A DNA stretch of 64,000 nt from Deltaproteobacteria bacterium (lineage in GTDB: Bacteria; Myxococcota_A; UBA796; GCA-2862545). Under the pieces are notes generated by a model, which did not search any database, was not told the origin of the DNA, and saw only the letters and a list, made by a program, of their open reading frames with translations. Positions 54,431-63,921 of the stretch are shown piece after piece. Within the stretch, counting starts at the first letter, position 1, and each line of letters opens with the position of its first letter. Position numbers and translations under genes: made by a program. The stretch is taken from the NCBI GenBank assembly GCA_007693595.1, contig REDI01000038.1:27188-91187 (forward strand). Direction: 5' to 3'.

Positions 54431-56409
54431 GGTTTATCTCCGGAGCCGCCGGGGATCGTGATCCGAGGTCTGCCTTCTTCGACCCCCTCGAGCAAGCGCT
54501 CCGCCTGACGCGCGGCCTGCTCTTCGGGGTTCAGCACCTCGGGCGCGCCGTCGGCTGAGCCCTCGGCATCGGTCGGGGTGTCGTCTACATCGAGATCCTC
54601 GGTCGACACCCCGTCGCTCCGGCTCTCGTCGAGACGCTCCTGATCGTCGCCCGCCTGCTTCTGCCCACCATCTTGGGACGTGTCCTGCTCCCCCTCGTCG
54701 CTGCGATCGCTCTCTTCGGGATCGCCCTCCCCCGCGCCAGACTGCGGCTCGCTCTCTTCGCCTTCTTCCCCTTCTTGCTCGTCATCCCCCTCGCCTTGCT
54801 CCCCCTGCTCGGGCTCCCCCTGCTCCCCTTGGTCGGGATCGCTCGGAGCCCCACCGTCATCCTCCTCGGCCTGGGCCGAGTCGGAGGGCTCGGACTCGTC
54901 TTGGTCGGAGGACTGGGGATCGGAGCGACGCTCCTCGGGGGGTTGCTCCGCCTGCCGCCGTGCCAGCTCCTGAGCGACCAGGGTGCGGTTGTGCTCCGCG
55001 CCACGGTGGGCCCCTCGCTCGAGCACTTCGTCGTAGAGATCGAGCGCCCGCTCGTACCGACCCGAGCGCGCGTGGGCATTTCCGAGGTCGAAGAGCGTGT
55101 CGCGGCGCAAGCGCCTCTCGACGCGGGCTTGCCGCTCCCACGCCCGTATCGCGCCTTCGGTGTCACCCGCTCGATACCTGGCCGCGCCGAGCCGGCGGAG
55201 CAGGTCGACGTCGTCGGGCGCGTCATTGGCGAGCTCGGTGAGGATGCGAGAGGCCTCGCCGAATCGTCCATCGCGGTAGGCCTGATCCGCCTGGGCCCGC
55301 GTCCCGGCCATCGCGACCTCGGGCGTCGCCGCCAACACGAGCAACACCAGCCCCGCCGCCATGCCCCACCGGCGCCGTCCCTCCCCGAGCCAGGCCCCGA
55401 GCAGACCGCAGAGGACGGCCAAGCCGAGCGGCCAGGCCCATGCGGACCGCCAGGTGATCTTGGGTCGCACACCCCGCGACCCTGCCTGTAGAAGTCCTCG
55501 GATGTTGGTTCGGTACATCGACTTGATCGTGTCTTGGACGGCATGGGATCGCGCGAAGGCGCCCCCGCCAGCCTGCGCCAGATCCCGCAAGAGGGTGTCG
55601 GAGGGGGTGCTCATGACCTGTCGGCCCTGCCGATCTTGCTGCCAGTTCCCGTCGCCGAGGGGGATGGGGGCCGGCGCGTCGCCGACGAGCATGGTGAAGA
55701 TCCGGATCCCCTCGTCACGCGCCGCGCGGGCTTCTTTGAGAGCTGCCATCGGATCGTGGATCTCGCCGTCAGAGAAGACCAGCATGGCGCGGCCCGTCGC
55801 GCTCTCGTCGTCGCGGCTCAGCAGATCCGTCGCGACCCGGATCGCCTCGTGCAAGGCGCTACCCTGGGCCTGGAAGTCGCGTGAGCTCATCTCGGTGACC
55901 AGCATCCGCAGCGCCTCGGTGTCGGCGGTGAGGGGCATGCGCGGATAGGCTCCGCCGGCGAAGACGACCAGCCCGACCCGATCGCCCTCGATCACGTCGA
56001 TCAGATCGAAGATCTCACGACGGACCCGCTCCAGGCGGCTGGGATCCACGTCCTGGGCGTCCATGGAGCGCGAGAGGTCCACCACCAAGACCAGATCGAT
56101 CCCTCGGGCCTCGACGAGCTGAACTCGCTTGTCGAAGCGGGGGCCCGCGAGCGCGACGATGCCCGCCGCGAGGGCCACGAGCATCAGGCCATCGCGGATC
56201 GCCCGACGAAGCCGAACGCCACGTGGACGCACGCGCTCGCTCATCGGGCCTGGGAAGATCCGGCGGAGGCGACGATCGTGCAGCCGGCCGGCCAAGACCA
56301 TGCCCACCGCGAGCGCCGGGACGATCAGCAGCAGCCAGAGGTAGCCGGGTGCGGCGAAGACTCCGTCCGCCGCTTCGGCCTCGGCCAACCAGACCAGCCA
56401 GTCCCTCAC
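54424..56409 (-). CDS. Fused BatB (VWA) and BatC (TPR) protein
   Basis: A 661-residue protein combining two usual Bat components. Residues 1-310 are BatB: two N-terminal helices, a VWA domain with MIDAS VVDLSRSMDAQDVDP, GDRVGLVVFAGGAYPRMPLT and MLVFSDGEIHD, and a helix near 320. A second hydrophobic stretch (AAGLVLLVLAATPEVAMAG) resembles a signal and begins BatC, with TPR repeats (ADQAYRDGRFGEASRILTEL, DTLFDLGNAHARSGRYERAL). The C-terminal 200 residues are Glu/Asp/Gln/Ser-rich low complexity. I use the GTG at 56409, which has GGAGG five bases upstream and overlaps the batA stop (GTGA). No stop or shift separates the halves. Confidence 0.88.
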   Translation of the reverse strand: MRDWLVWLAEAEAADGVFAAPGYLWLLLIVPALAVGMVLAGRLHDRRLRRIFPGPMSERVRPRGVRLRRAIRDGLMLVALAAGIVALAGPRFDKRVQLVEARGIDLVLVVDLSRSMDAQDVDPSRLERVRREIFDLIDVIEGDRVGLVVFAGGAYPRMPLTADTEALRMLVTEMSSRDFQAQGSALHEAIRVATDLLSRDDESATGRAMLVFSDGEIHDPMAALKEARAARDEGIRIFTMLVGDAPAPIPLGDGNWQQDRQGRQVMSTPSDTLLRDLAQAGGGAFARSHAVQDTIKSMYRTNIRGLLQAGSRGVRPKITWRSAWAWPLGLAVLCGLLGAWLGEGRRRWGMAAGLVLLVLAATPEVAMAGTRAQADQAYRDGRFGEASRILTELANDAPDDVDLLRRLGAARYRAGDTEGAIRAWERQARVERRLRRDTLFDLGNAHARSGRYERALDLYDEVLERGAHRGAEHNRTLVAQELARRQAEQPPEERRSDPQSSDQDESEPSDSAQAEEDDGGAPSDPDQGEQGEPEQGEQGEGDDEQEGEEGEESEPQSGAGEGDPEESDRSDEGEQDTSQDGGQKQAGDDQERLDESRSDGVSTEDLDVDDTPTDAEGSADGAPEVLNPEEQAARQAERLLEGVEEGRPRITIPGGSGDKPW

Positions 56410-57476
56410 GGCCACCTCCGCAGGAGGAAGGTAGACACGATGAGCTGGAGCAGAAGGGCCGCAAGTCCCGGCAGGAGGGCATAGCGGTACCAGTCGTGCT
56501 CCTCGACATCTTCGTAGACCTCGGCGGGGGAGCGCTCGAGCTCGTCGATCGTCCGGTAGACCCGCGCGAGGGCCTCGGCCGAGGTCGCGCGAAAGAACGC
56601 TCCCCCCGTCTTTTCGGCGACCGCTTTCATCATGTGCTCGTCGATCTCGTCGCGGCCCCCCATCATCAGTCGGCCCAGACCCATGCGGCGACCGCCCCCC
56701 GTGACCCCGACCGTGTAGATCCGAACGCCGATCGCTGCCGCCGCATCGGCCGCTTCGAGGGGGGTGAGACGACCGGCATTGTTCTCGCCGTCGGTCAGCA
56801 GGATCAACACACGCTCCGGGTTGTCGATCTGCATGAGCCGTCGCGCCGAGACCGCGATCGCCGTCCCGATGGCCGTCCCGCGGGCACCAGCGACCCCGAT
56901 CTCGACCTGCTCGAGCACGTCGAGGAGCGTCTTGTGGTCGAGGGTGAGAGGGACGTGAGTGAAAGCTTCTTCGCCAAAGACCACGACTCCGATGCGATCG
57001 TTGGGGCGCCCCTTGATGAAGTCGGCCATAACCCCTTTGGCGACCTCGAGGCGGCTCACAGGCTGCCCCATCGCCTGCAGGTCGCGTGCCTCCATGGAGC
57101 AGGAAGTGTCGACGGCGAGGAGGATGTCGAGCCCCTCGGCGCTGCGGTCGAGGCGGCGCTCGACCTCGCGGGGCTGGGCGAGCGCGAGCACCATGGCGCC
57201 CATGCCGATGAGGAGCAGCGCGCCAGGCAGGAAGGCGAGGGGAAGCCGATAGCTGAACCCCTGTCGCTGACCGGCGACGCGGGCGACCGCCAGCCGGTTG
57301 ACCCCGGTGAGCGCTGCCTGAGCGGGGAGCAGCAACACCGGCACCAAGAGCAAGAGCGCCACGGGCAGCCCCCAGGTCGGCGCCGACAAGAGGCCGCTAC
57401 ACATCAAGAGCAGCGCGAGCCCCCCGATCCCAAAGAGCACGTGCCCGACCGTCCTAACCACCATCCAGACGTTCAT
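56406..57476 (-). CDS. batA: BatA-like VWA membrane protein
   Basis: A 356-residue membrane protein. Two or three N-terminal helices (ALLLLVPVLLLPAQAALTG, ALLLIGMGAMVLALA) and one C-terminal helix (YALLPGLAALLLQLIVSTFL) flank a VWA domain with the MIDAS motif LLAVDTSCSMEARD, NDRIGVVVFGEEAFTHVPLT and RVLILLTDGENNAG. It is the usual partner of BatB. The ATG overlaps the preceding stop by four bases. The whole cluster runs in the common order moxR, DUF58, small TM protein, batA, batB-batC, batD, batE. Confidence 0.92.
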   Translation of the reverse strand: MNVWMVVRTVGHVLFGIGGLALLLMCSGLLSAPTWGLPVALLLLVPVLLLPAQAALTGVNRLAVARVAGQRQGFSYRLPLAFLPGALLLIGMGAMVLALAQPREVERRLDRSAEGLDILLAVDTSCSMEARDLQAMGQPVSRLEVAKGVMADFIKGRPNDRIGVVVFGEEAFTHVPLTLDHKTLLDVLEQVEIGVAGARGTAIGTAIAVSARRLMQIDNPERVLILLTDGENNAGRLTPLEAADAAAAIGVRIYTVGVTGGGRRMGLGRLMMGGRDEIDEHMMKAVAEKTGGAFFRATSAEALARVYRTIDELERSPAEVYEDVEEHDWYRYALLPGLAALLLQLIVSTFLLRRWP

Positions 57477-58390
57477 CGTGGCTCCTGCCCATCGCCTTCG
57501 AAGCGCTGGGGACGGGTGGTCCCTACAAAGGCACGCAGCGCATCGTCGAGCTCGTCGAAGAGGGCCTCACGCGCCTTGGCATCGGCGAACTTGATGAAGT
57601 CGGTGGCCCGAAGGATGCGCTTGGCCCGACCGACGCTGCCCTCGGGGAGATGCTCCATCGCGCCGAGCTGGTCGAGGATCTCGCGCGTGGTCCAGGCGGT
57701 CGCTGGAAAGCCGAGCACCGCTTCGATGTAGACCCGCAGGATCTCAGCGATAGCCACCGCCACCGCCTGATCGTCGAGCTCGGGATCCGCACGCACCGCG
57801 TCCCAGCGACGAAGCGCCACCACATCGGGAGGCTCAGGCGGCAGCTCCTTGGGAGCACGGCCCGCGAGTCCCCCAAAGGCCAGCGCCAGCCCCCCGAGGG
57901 ATCCGAGCCCCACCAGACCCACGCAAACCGCGCCGACGACCAGACCGCGATCGAGCTGAAAGACCGCCTTGGGATCCTCGATGTCGAAGAGCTGGTCGAG
58001 GGCCTCGGTGGGCTCCCCGAGATCGATCCAAAGGGCGTCGGAGGGGAGGGCATCGGGACCCGTCGAGAGCGAGGGGATCTCGTAGCTGCCTTGGGGGCCA
58101 GTGACCCGGTAGCGCCGGGTCGAGACGGTCAGCTCTCCCACTCGCTCGATCGAAGGTTCCCCCGCTTCTACAACCGTCAACCGCGGAAGCTCCGGCTCGG
58201 GGTGGGCCGCGGTCACGCCCTGGGCGGCGCGCACCTGCACCACGAGGGTCGCGACCCCGCGGGCGGGCTGGCCCTCGATCCAGGTCCGGACCTCGACCGG
58301 CGCCTCGGACTCGGCGGGTTCGATCGATGGGGTCGCCAAGCCACAGCCCCCCACCAGCAGCGCCACCATGCCCCAGCGAGCCGACTTCAT
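57473..58390 (-). CDS. Lipoprotein with membrane helix, DUF4381-like Bat-cluster protein
   Basis: A 305-residue protein. Lipoprotein signal MKSARWGMVALLVGGC, then a beta-sandwich part (TLVVQVRAAQGVTAAHPEPE), a membrane helix near 155 (LVVGAVCVGLVGLGSLGGLA) and a cytoplasmic helical domain (DDQAVAVAIAEILRVYIEAV, WTTREILDQLGAM). The C-terminal part resembles DUF4381 proteins found between DUF58 and BatA genes. A lipid anchor plus a membrane helix is odd; the Cys may simply end a cleaved signal. It overlaps its neighbours by four bases on each side. Confidence 0.75.
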   Translation of the reverse strand: MKSARWGMVALLVGGCGLATPSIEPAESEAPVEVRTWIEGQPARGVATLVVQVRAAQGVTAAHPEPELPRLTVVEAGEPSIERVGELTVSTRRYRVTGPQGSYEIPSLSTGPDALPSDALWIDLGEPTEALDQLFDIEDPKAVFQLDRGLVVGAVCVGLVGLGSLGGLALAFGGLAGRAPKELPPEPPDVVALRRWDAVRADPELDDQAVAVAIAEILRVYIEAVLGFPATAWTTREILDQLGAMEHLPEGSVGRAKRILRATDFIKFADAKAREALFDELDDALRAFVGTTRPQRFEGDGQEPR

Positions 58391-59256
58391 CGCCGCGCTC
58401 CCACCCGCTGGAAGTGCTGCTGCAGCACCTTGAAGGGGTCATCGTGGGTGGACATGTCGGAGACCCTGGCCCCTCGGCGGATCAGCTCCCGCGTGACCGC
58501 GCCGACCGCCTGTTTGCCCGCCCAGCTCGCCCCATCCACGAGCTGGACCTGCCCGGTCTCCGCGTCGACCACCTCGACCAACCCCAGGCCCGAGAGCTGA
58601 TGGTCGAGGGGGTCGTGGACCACGAGGGCGTGCACCTCGTGGCGCCGCGAGAGCCGCGCGATCGCCTGGGGCCAGTCCCCGTCATCGAGGAAGTCGCTCA
58701 CGAGGATCACCACCGATCGACGCCGTTGGGTGCGCGCCAAGAAGGCGAGCGCGGCCTCGATGTCGGTGCCCCGACGCTCCCCGATGGCCTCGTAGACGGC
58801 CTGGATCACGGCCCAGACATGGCCACGGCGGGTACGAGGCGGCAGGTATCGCTCGATCCGATCGGTGAAGGTGACCAGGCCGAGCTGGTCCCGGTTGCGA
58901 ATGGATGCATAGGCGATCCCGCCCGCGACCCGCGCGATCTGCAGTCGACGGAGCGTGCGCCCGTCTCGGCCCCCGCTGCCGACCCGAGTGCTGCCCGAGC
59001 AGTCGACGAGAAGCTGCACGGTGAGCTGCCGCTCCTCGCGAAACACCTTGATGAAGGGCTCGCCGGTCCGCGCGGTCACGTTCCAGTCGATGTGACGTAC
59101 ATCATCGCCAGGGACATAGGCCCGGACCTCTTCGAACTCCATGCCCTGACCGCGCACGGCGGCTCGATACTCCCCCGCGAGGAGGGAGTCGACGCGCCGA
59201 CCGGCGGCCAGGTGAACCCGCCGGAGCTCTCGAAGCTCTTCGGCGGTCAGGCTCAC
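58387..59256 (-). CDS. DUF58 domain protein
   Basis: A 289-residue soluble protein of the DUF58 family, with GMEFEEVRAYVPGDDVRHID and WNVTARTGEPFIKVFREERQ, the family signature, followed by a VWA-like fold (VQLLVDCSGSTRVGSG with DxSGS, VVILVSDFLDDGDW). Such proteins work next to MoxR ATPases. The GTG overlaps the moxR stop (GTGA). The metal-binding Asp-Ser-Ser set is intact. Confidence 0.93.
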   Translation of the reverse strand: MSLTAEELRELRRVHLAAGRRVDSLLAGEYRAAVRGQGMEFEEVRAYVPGDDVRHIDWNVTARTGEPFIKVFREERQLTVQLLVDCSGSTRVGSGGRDGRTLRRLQIARVAGGIAYASIRNRDQLGLVTFTDRIERYLPPRTRRGHVWAVIQAVYEAIGERRGTDIEAALAFLARTQRRRSVVILVSDFLDDGDWPQAIARLSRRHEVHALVVHDPLDHQLSGLGLVEVVDAETGQVQLVDGASWAGKQAVGAVTRELIRRGARVSDMSTHDDPFKVLQQHFQRVGARR

Positions 59257-60233
59257 GTCACGTCCACCAGCGAGAGGATCCGCTCGACGAGGTTGTCGGG
59301 CGTAAGACCATCGGCTTCGGCCTCGTAGGTAGGCAGGATCCGGTGCCTCAGCACGTCGGGAGCGACGGCCTTGACGTCTTCGGGCAGGGCGTAGGCGCGC
59401 CCATCGAGGAAGGCGTGGGCCCGCGCCGTGGCCGCGAGCGCGATGGAGGCACGGGGAGAGGCCCCATACTCGATCGTGCCCGCCAGCTTCTTATTCACCG
59501 AGGCTGGATCGCGCGTGGCACGGACCAGATCGACGATGTAGCGCATGAGCACGTCGGTCACCCGGATGCGCTGCACCATCTGCTGCGCACGAACCACTTG
59601 CTCGACGGTGGCGACCGGCCGTAGCTCCGCAGGCGCGGCTGACGAGCGTCGGATGACCTCGAGCTCTTCGTCGAGGCTGGGATAGGTGACGGACAGCTTG
59701 AGCGTGAACCGATCCACCTGCGCTTCGGGCAGAGGGTACGTACCCTCTTGCTCGACGGGGTTCTGGGTCGCGAGCACCAGGAAGGGGTTGGGGAGCGGGT
59801 AGGTCTGGTCGCCGATGGTGACCTGACGCTCCTGCATGGCCTCGAGCAGGGCGGACTGCACCTTGGCCGGGGAGCGGTTCACCTCGTCGGCGAGGAGCAC
59901 GTTGGCAAAGACCGGCCCCAGCCGCGTGGCGAACTCGCCATCGTGAGGCTGGTAGATCTGCGTGCCGATCAGGTCGGCAGGGAGAAGATCGGGGGTAAAC
60001 TGGATACGGCTGAAGCTCAGGTGCATCGACTGCGCCAGCGCCTTGACCGCCGTGGTCTTGGCGAGGCCTGGCACCCCCTCGACGAGCACATGGCCATTGC
60101 AGAGCAGGCCGATCAACAGCCGGTCCACCATATAGCGCTGGCCGACTAGCACACGGCCCATCTCGGTGCGGGCGGCCTCGACCACCTGCGCCACATCTGC
60201 GATCTCTCTCTCGAGCTCCTCAATCTCTGTCAC
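59253..60233 (-). CDS. MoxR family AAA+ ATPase
   Basis: A 326-residue AAA+ ATPase thought to act as a chaperone for VWA-domain proteins. Walker A is GVPGLAKTTAVKALA, Walker B is NVLLADEVNRSPAKVQSALL, then sensor 1 LATQNPVEQEGTYPLPEAQV, and the sensor-2 region GASPRASIALAATARAHAFL. The GTG at 60233 follows TGGAGG by five bases; the open frame upstream has no site. It is first in the Bat operon, 126 bases downstream of dnaJ on the same strand. Confidence 0.94.
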   Translation of the reverse strand: MTEIEELEREIADVAQVVEAARTEMGRVLVGQRYMVDRLLIGLLCNGHVLVEGVPGLAKTTAVKALAQSMHLSFSRIQFTPDLLPADLIGTQIYQPHDGEFATRLGPVFANVLLADEVNRSPAKVQSALLEAMQERQVTIGDQTYPLPNPFLVLATQNPVEQEGTYPLPEAQVDRFTLKLSVTYPSLDEELEVIRRSSAAPAELRPVATVEQVVRAQQMVQRIRVTDVLMRYIVDLVRATRDPASVNKKLAGTIEYGASPRASIALAATARAHAFLDGRAYALPEDVKAVAPDVLRHRILPTYEAEADGLTPDNLVERILSLVDVT

Positions 60234-60359
60234 GAGCGCCTCCAGATACGACCCAAGCCCCCGAGACGTAGCGCGTTCACGCCAGGGGCGGCAGCGCCGA
60301 ACGCAAGCTCCGACAGATGAGGACGAAGCGAAGCCGACGCACCCCACTCACAACGGCAC

Positions 60360-61466
60360 TCAGCCGAAGAGCTTACGCCAGAAGCCCTTCTCTTGGGTCG
60401 TGGTGTCCTGAAGCTCCGCGAGGCGTCGCAGGAGCTCCTCTTCTTCGTCGCTGACCTTCTTGGGCACCGAGACCACCACCTGTATGTGGTGGTCGCCTCG
60501 GGGGCCCCGCCCGTTCACCCGCTGGATCCCTCGACGAGCCATGGTGAAGACCTTCCCCGAATCGGTGCCGCGAGGAATGTTCAGGGACTCTTCGCCGTCG
60601 ATGGTGGGAACCGAGATCTCACCACCGAGGACCATCACCGGGTAGGGCACGGGGATGCTGACGTAAGTGTGAGCCCCATCGCGGCGAAAGACCTCGTGTT
60701 GCCGGACCTGGATAGTCACGAAGAGGTTGCCGGGAGGTGCCCCGGGATCGCCCACCTCGCCCTTGCCGACCAGCCGGAGCTGCATGCCGGTATCGACACC
60801 GGCGGGCACCGTGACCGTCAGCTTCTCGGTGCTGCGCTTTCGGCCGGTTCCGTTGCAGGTCTCGCAACGATCCGTCGGCTCAACCACCTGTCCGGTGCCC
60901 CCGCAGGCGGGGCACGAGATCCGGATCTGCAAGAAGCCCTGCTGCTGCATCACCTGGCCATGGCCACCGCAGGTCGAGCAGGTCCGACGCTCCGCGCCGG
61001 CCTTCAGACCCGAGCCTTCGCAGATGTCGCAGTGCGCATGACGCGCGACCTCGATCTCTTTCTGGCAGCCGTGTGCGGCCTCGAGAAAATCGACCCGGAG
61101 CGGATACTCCAGGTCTGCGCCACGCCGCGGGCCGCGCGAGCGCCCTCCGCGACGCCCCCCAAAGACGTCACCAAAGCCGAAGATGTCGGCGAAGGCGCTG
61201 AAGATATCGGAGGCATCCGTGAAGTTCGGCTCGTACCCCTGGCCCTTCAGGCCATCGTGGCCATACCGATCGTAGATCTGCCGCTTCTCGTCGTTGGTGA
61301 GGACCTCGTAGGCCTCCGAGGCCTCCTTGAAGCGTTCCTCGGCCTCCGCATCGTCGGGATTGCGGTCGGGGTGGTACTTCAAAGCGAGCTTGCGATACGC
61401 TTTCTTGATGGTCGGCGCGTCGGCATCTCGACCGACTCCCAAGACCTCATAGTAATCGCGCGCCAC
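60360..61466 (-). CDS. dnaJ: Chaperone protein DnaJ
   Basis: Hsp40 co-chaperone that loads substrates on DnaK. The 368-residue type I protein has the J domain ([23 protein letters not shown] in ALKYHPDRN), a Gly/Phe region ([17 protein letters not shown]), four zinc-finger CxxCxGxG motifs ([32 protein letters not shown]) and the C-terminal substrate domain. The start is a GTG five bases after GGAGG. It lies 93 bases after dnaK, separated by a hairpin. Confidence 0.97.
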   Translation of the reverse strand: MARDYYEVLGVGRDADAPTIKKAYRKLALKYHPDRNPDDAEAEERFKEASEAYEVLTNDEKRQIYDRYGHDGLKGQGYEPNFTDASDIFSAFADIFGFGDVFGGRRGGRSRGPRRGADLEYPLRVDFLEAAHGCQKEIEVARHAHCDICEGSGLKAGAERRTCSTCGGHGQVMQQQGFLQIRISCPACGGTGQVVEPTDRCETCNGTGRKRSTEKLTVTVPAGVDTGMQLRLVGKGEVGDPGAPPGNLFVTIQVRQHEVFRRDGAHTYVSIPVPYPVMVLGGEISVPTIDGEESLNIPRGTDSGKVFTMARRGIQRVNGRGPRGDHHIQVVVSVPKKVSDEEEELLRRLAELQDTTTQEKGFWRKLFG

Positions 61467-61523
61467 CGTGGCCTCCTGAACCTGAGGCCGCCGGGCAGAT
61501 CCGACGGCCTCGCTACGCGGGGA

Positions 61524-61550
61524 GCCCCGCCGTTACAGTCACGGCGGGGC
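61524..61550 (-). other. Hairpin between dnaK and dnaJ
   Basis: A perfect 10-bp inverted repeat (GCCCCGCCGT with ACGGCGGGGC) around a seven-base loop lies 10 bases after the dnaK stop. No T-run follows. It may be an attenuator or an mRNA-stability element that keeps DnaK above DnaJ; its role is inferred from position. Confidence 0.55.
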
Positions 61551-61559
61551 GCGATGAGT

Positions 61560-63455
61560 CTAGGACTCGGTGAACTCCGCCTCGATGACATCGTCGTCGG
61601 AGCCGCCGCTCGACCCGCCACCCGAGGGAGGTGGCCCGCCCGCCGCATCGCCGCCCTGCTGCTCGGCGTACATGGCCTCGCCGAGCTTGTGGCTGGCTTT
61701 GGCGAGGGCGTCTTTCGCCCCTTTCACGGTGCTCAGGTCATCGCTATCCTTGGCTTCGCGAGCGGCCGAGAGCGCAGACTCGATCTCGGACTTCTCGGCG
61801 TCGCCGACCTTGCTGCCGTGCTCTTCGAGCGCCTTCTCGGTTTGGTAGATGAGGGAGTCGAGCTCGTTGCGCTCACCGATCAGCTCGCGCATCGCCTTGT
61901 CGGCGGCCTCGTTGTCCTTGGCTTCGTCGACCATCCGCTTGATGTCGGCCTCGGACAGACCCGAAGAGGCTTCGATCTTGATGCGCTGCTCTTTGCCCGT
62001 GGCCTTATCGGTGGCCGAGACCGAGAGGATGCCATTGGCGTCGAGGTCGAACTGGACCTCGATCTGCGGCCGACCCCGTGGTGCGGGCGGGATGCCATCG
62101 AGCCGGAAGTTCCCAAGGAGTTTGTTGTCTTTGGCCATCTGACGCTCACCCTGAAAGACCATGACGTCGACGGCGGTCTGGTTGTCGGCGGCCGTAGAGA
62201 AGACCTCCTTCTTGCTGGTCGGGATGGTGGTGTTGCGAGGGATGAGCACCGTCATCACGCCACCGAGGGTCTCGATGCCGAGCGAGAGGGGGGTGACATC
62301 AAGGAGCAGCATCTCGGTGACGTCGCCGGTGAGCACGCCGCCTTGGATCGCCGCCCCGACCGCCACGACCTCGTCGGGGTTGACGGACTTGTTGGGCTCC
62401 TTGCCGAACAGATCCTTGACCTTCTTCTGGACCAGCGGGATGCGGGTCGAGCCACCGACCAAGATGACCTCGTCGATCTCGTTGGCGCTGACCTTGGCGT
62501 CCTTCAGGGCCTTGCGGCAGGGCTCGAGCGTGCGATCGATGATCGGGGTGATCATGCGCTCGAACTCAGACCGGCTCAGGTTCTTGAGCAGGTGCTTGGG
62601 CCCCGAGGCATCGGCCGTGAGGAAGGGCAGGTTGATCTCGGTCGTGGGAGCGGTCGAGAGCTCGATCTTCGCCTTCTCGGCCGCTTCTTTGAGCCGCTGA
62701 ATGACCATCTTCTGGGCCGCGACGTCGATGCCCGTGTCTTTCTTGAACTCAGCGACGAGCCAGTCGATGAGCACCTGATCGATGTCGTCACCGCCGAGGT
62801 GGGTGTCGCCGTTGGTCGACTTGACCTCGACCACGCCTTCGCTCACTTCGAGAATCGAGATGTCGAAGGTGCCACCACCGAAGTCGAAGACCGCGATCGT
62901 TTCATCGCCCTTCTTGTTCAGGCCGTAAGCGAGCGCCGCAGCCGTGGGCTCGTTGATGATACGCTTGACCTCGAGCCCCGCGATTCGCCCGGCATCCTTC
63001 GTGGCTTGGCGCTGGCTGTCGTTGAAGTAGGCCGGGACGGTGATGACCGCCTCAGAGACCGGCTGGCCCAGATAGGACTCGGCCTGAGCCTTGAGCTTCT
63101 GAAGGACCATCGCCGAGATCTCGGGAGGGCTGTATTCCTTATCTTGCACCTTGATCCGGCAGCCTCCGTTCGTCGCGGGGGTGACCTTGTACGGAAGGCG
63201 CCCAACCTCGACCTTCGACTCGTCGAAGCGCCGCCCGATAAGCCGCTTGGCTGAGTAGATGGTGTTCTCGGGGTTGGTGATGGCCTGTCGACGCGCCACG
63301 ACACCCACGAGGCGCTCCCCATCTTTGGTGAAGGCGACGACGGACGGCGTGGTGCGCGCCCCCTCGTCGTTGACGATGACCTCCGCCTTGTCGCCTTCCA
63401 TGATGGCGACCACGGAGTTGGTGGTTCCCAGGTCAATGCCGATAATCTTTCCCAT
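61560..63455 (-). CDS. dnaK: Chaperone protein DnaK
   Basis: Hsp70 chaperone; binds and releases unfolded proteins through ATP turnover. The 631-residue protein has the phosphate-1 motif [31 protein letters not shown], the adenosine motif [11 protein letters not shown], the linker region [17 protein letters not shown], and substrate domain [15 protein letters not shown] Gly/Ser-rich lid end finishes with [12 protein letters not shown]. The ATG follows GGAG by eight bases. No CIRCE-type repeat is seen upstream. Confidence 0.98.
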   Translation of the reverse strand: MGKIIGIDLGTTNSVVAIMEGDKAEVIVNDEGARTTPSVVAFTKDGERLVGVVARRQAITNPENTIYSAKRLIGRRFDESKVEVGRLPYKVTPATNGGCRIKVQDKEYSPPEISAMVLQKLKAQAESYLGQPVSEAVITVPAYFNDSQRQATKDAGRIAGLEVKRIINEPTAAALAYGLNKKGDETIAVFDFGGGTFDISILEVSEGVVEVKSTNGDTHLGGDDIDQVLIDWLVAEFKKDTGIDVAAQKMVIQRLKEAAEKAKIELSTAPTTEINLPFLTADASGPKHLLKNLSRSEFERMITPIIDRTLEPCRKALKDAKVSANEIDEVILVGGSTRIPLVQKKVKDLFGKEPNKSVNPDEVVAVGAAIQGGVLTGDVTEMLLLDVTPLSLGIETLGGVMTVLIPRNTTIPTSKKEVFSTAADNQTAVDVMVFQGERQMAKDNKLLGNFRLDGIPPAPRGRPQIEVQFDLDANGILSVSATDKATGKEQRIKIEASSGLSEADIKRMVDEAKDNEAADKAMRELIGERNELDSLIYQTEKALEEHGSKVGDAEKSEIESALSAAREAKDSDDLSTVKGAKDALAKASHKLGEAMYAEQQGGDAAGGPPPSGGGSSGGSDDDVIEAEFTES

Positions 63456-63543
63456 TTGGAAGTCTCCTCAGAGCCCGTGGATGACGGGCGACAGAAGCGT
63501 GGTCGAGCAACCAAGCTCAAGCCGCATCCCGCCGCGCGGGCGA

Positions 63544-63571
63544 ACGATAAACGCATGGGGCGTCGCGTCAA
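63544..63571 (-). promoter_or_regulatory. Candidate sigma-70-type promoter of dnaK
   Basis: On the minus strand TTGACG (63566-63571) and TATCGT (63544-63549) are 16 bases apart, leaving an untranslated leader of about 80 bases. The -35 matches at five positions, the -10 at four. CCCCATGCG within the spacer resembles a heat-shock -10 element, but no matching -35 was found for it. Confidence 0.35.
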
Positions 63572-63752
63572 CCGATGTCACGGACTTCGTGACGCCCCGC
63601 TCTCGACGCAAGTAGTGAGCACCAGCGGGGCCGCCGACAAGGGGGGGGGCGAGGGACTGCACTAAAAGCCATCCATCAAGCTATAGAATGATGGACTCCG
63701 GTAGACGAAAGAGCAGCGGGTGCTCGAGAGGGCCGGCCCCTCCGTGGGGGCT

Positions 63753-63796
63753 GAACGCAAGAAGGCCGCGAGATCGACAACATCGATCCCGCGGCC
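63753..63796 (-). terminator. Likely rho-independent terminator of the glycine-rich gene
   Basis: A 14-bp stem with one mismatch (63764-63777 with 63783-63796) closes a five-base loop. Read on the minus strand it is followed by TTCTTGCGTTC. It lies 126 bases past the stop of the glycine-rich protein on that strand. The T-run is short, so the call is moderate. Confidence 0.5.
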
Positions 63797-63921
63797 GAGC
63801 AGGCTCAAGCGCGCGGTTGGAAGCGAGGGAGAGCCGAACCTCGAATCGATACCCCTCTCGACAGATGTCGAGAGCAGTAGGCCCGACCCGCTACCCGGCG
63901 CCCCTACCCGCGCAACGATCT

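Larger units (their letters stand above)
63456..63921. other. Gap of about 466 bases upstream of dnaK
   Basis: Holds the dnaK leader and candidate promoter, an uninterrupted run of nine or ten G near 63640, an AT-richer stretch (63661-63700), and a terminator-like hairpin. Open frames here lack start sites and codon bias. No tRNA, rRNA or other known RNA gene is seen. Confidence 0.4.

Noticed and set aside
56223..57731. A 502-codon plus-strand frame opposite batA and its neighbours
   Set aside because: Antisense shadow: rich in Arg, His and Asp, no domain, and the minus-strand genes have clear families and coupled starts.
60393..63254. A very long open frame (953 codons) on the plus strand, opposite dnaJ and dnaK
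   Set aside because: It is exactly antisense to two certain genes. Its protein is a composition artefact of high-GC codons read in reverse, with no ribosome binding site and no recognisable domain.
63700..63900. tRNA or small RNA gene in the gap upstream of dnaK
   Set aside because: There is no cloverleaf, no T-arm GTTCGA-type sequence and no CCA end; the one strong hairpin fits a terminator better.
63456..63921. CIRCE element upstream of dnaK
   Set aside because: No TTAGCACTC-type inverted repeat is present on either strand. A heat-shock-like CCCCATGCG was seen but without a partner -35.
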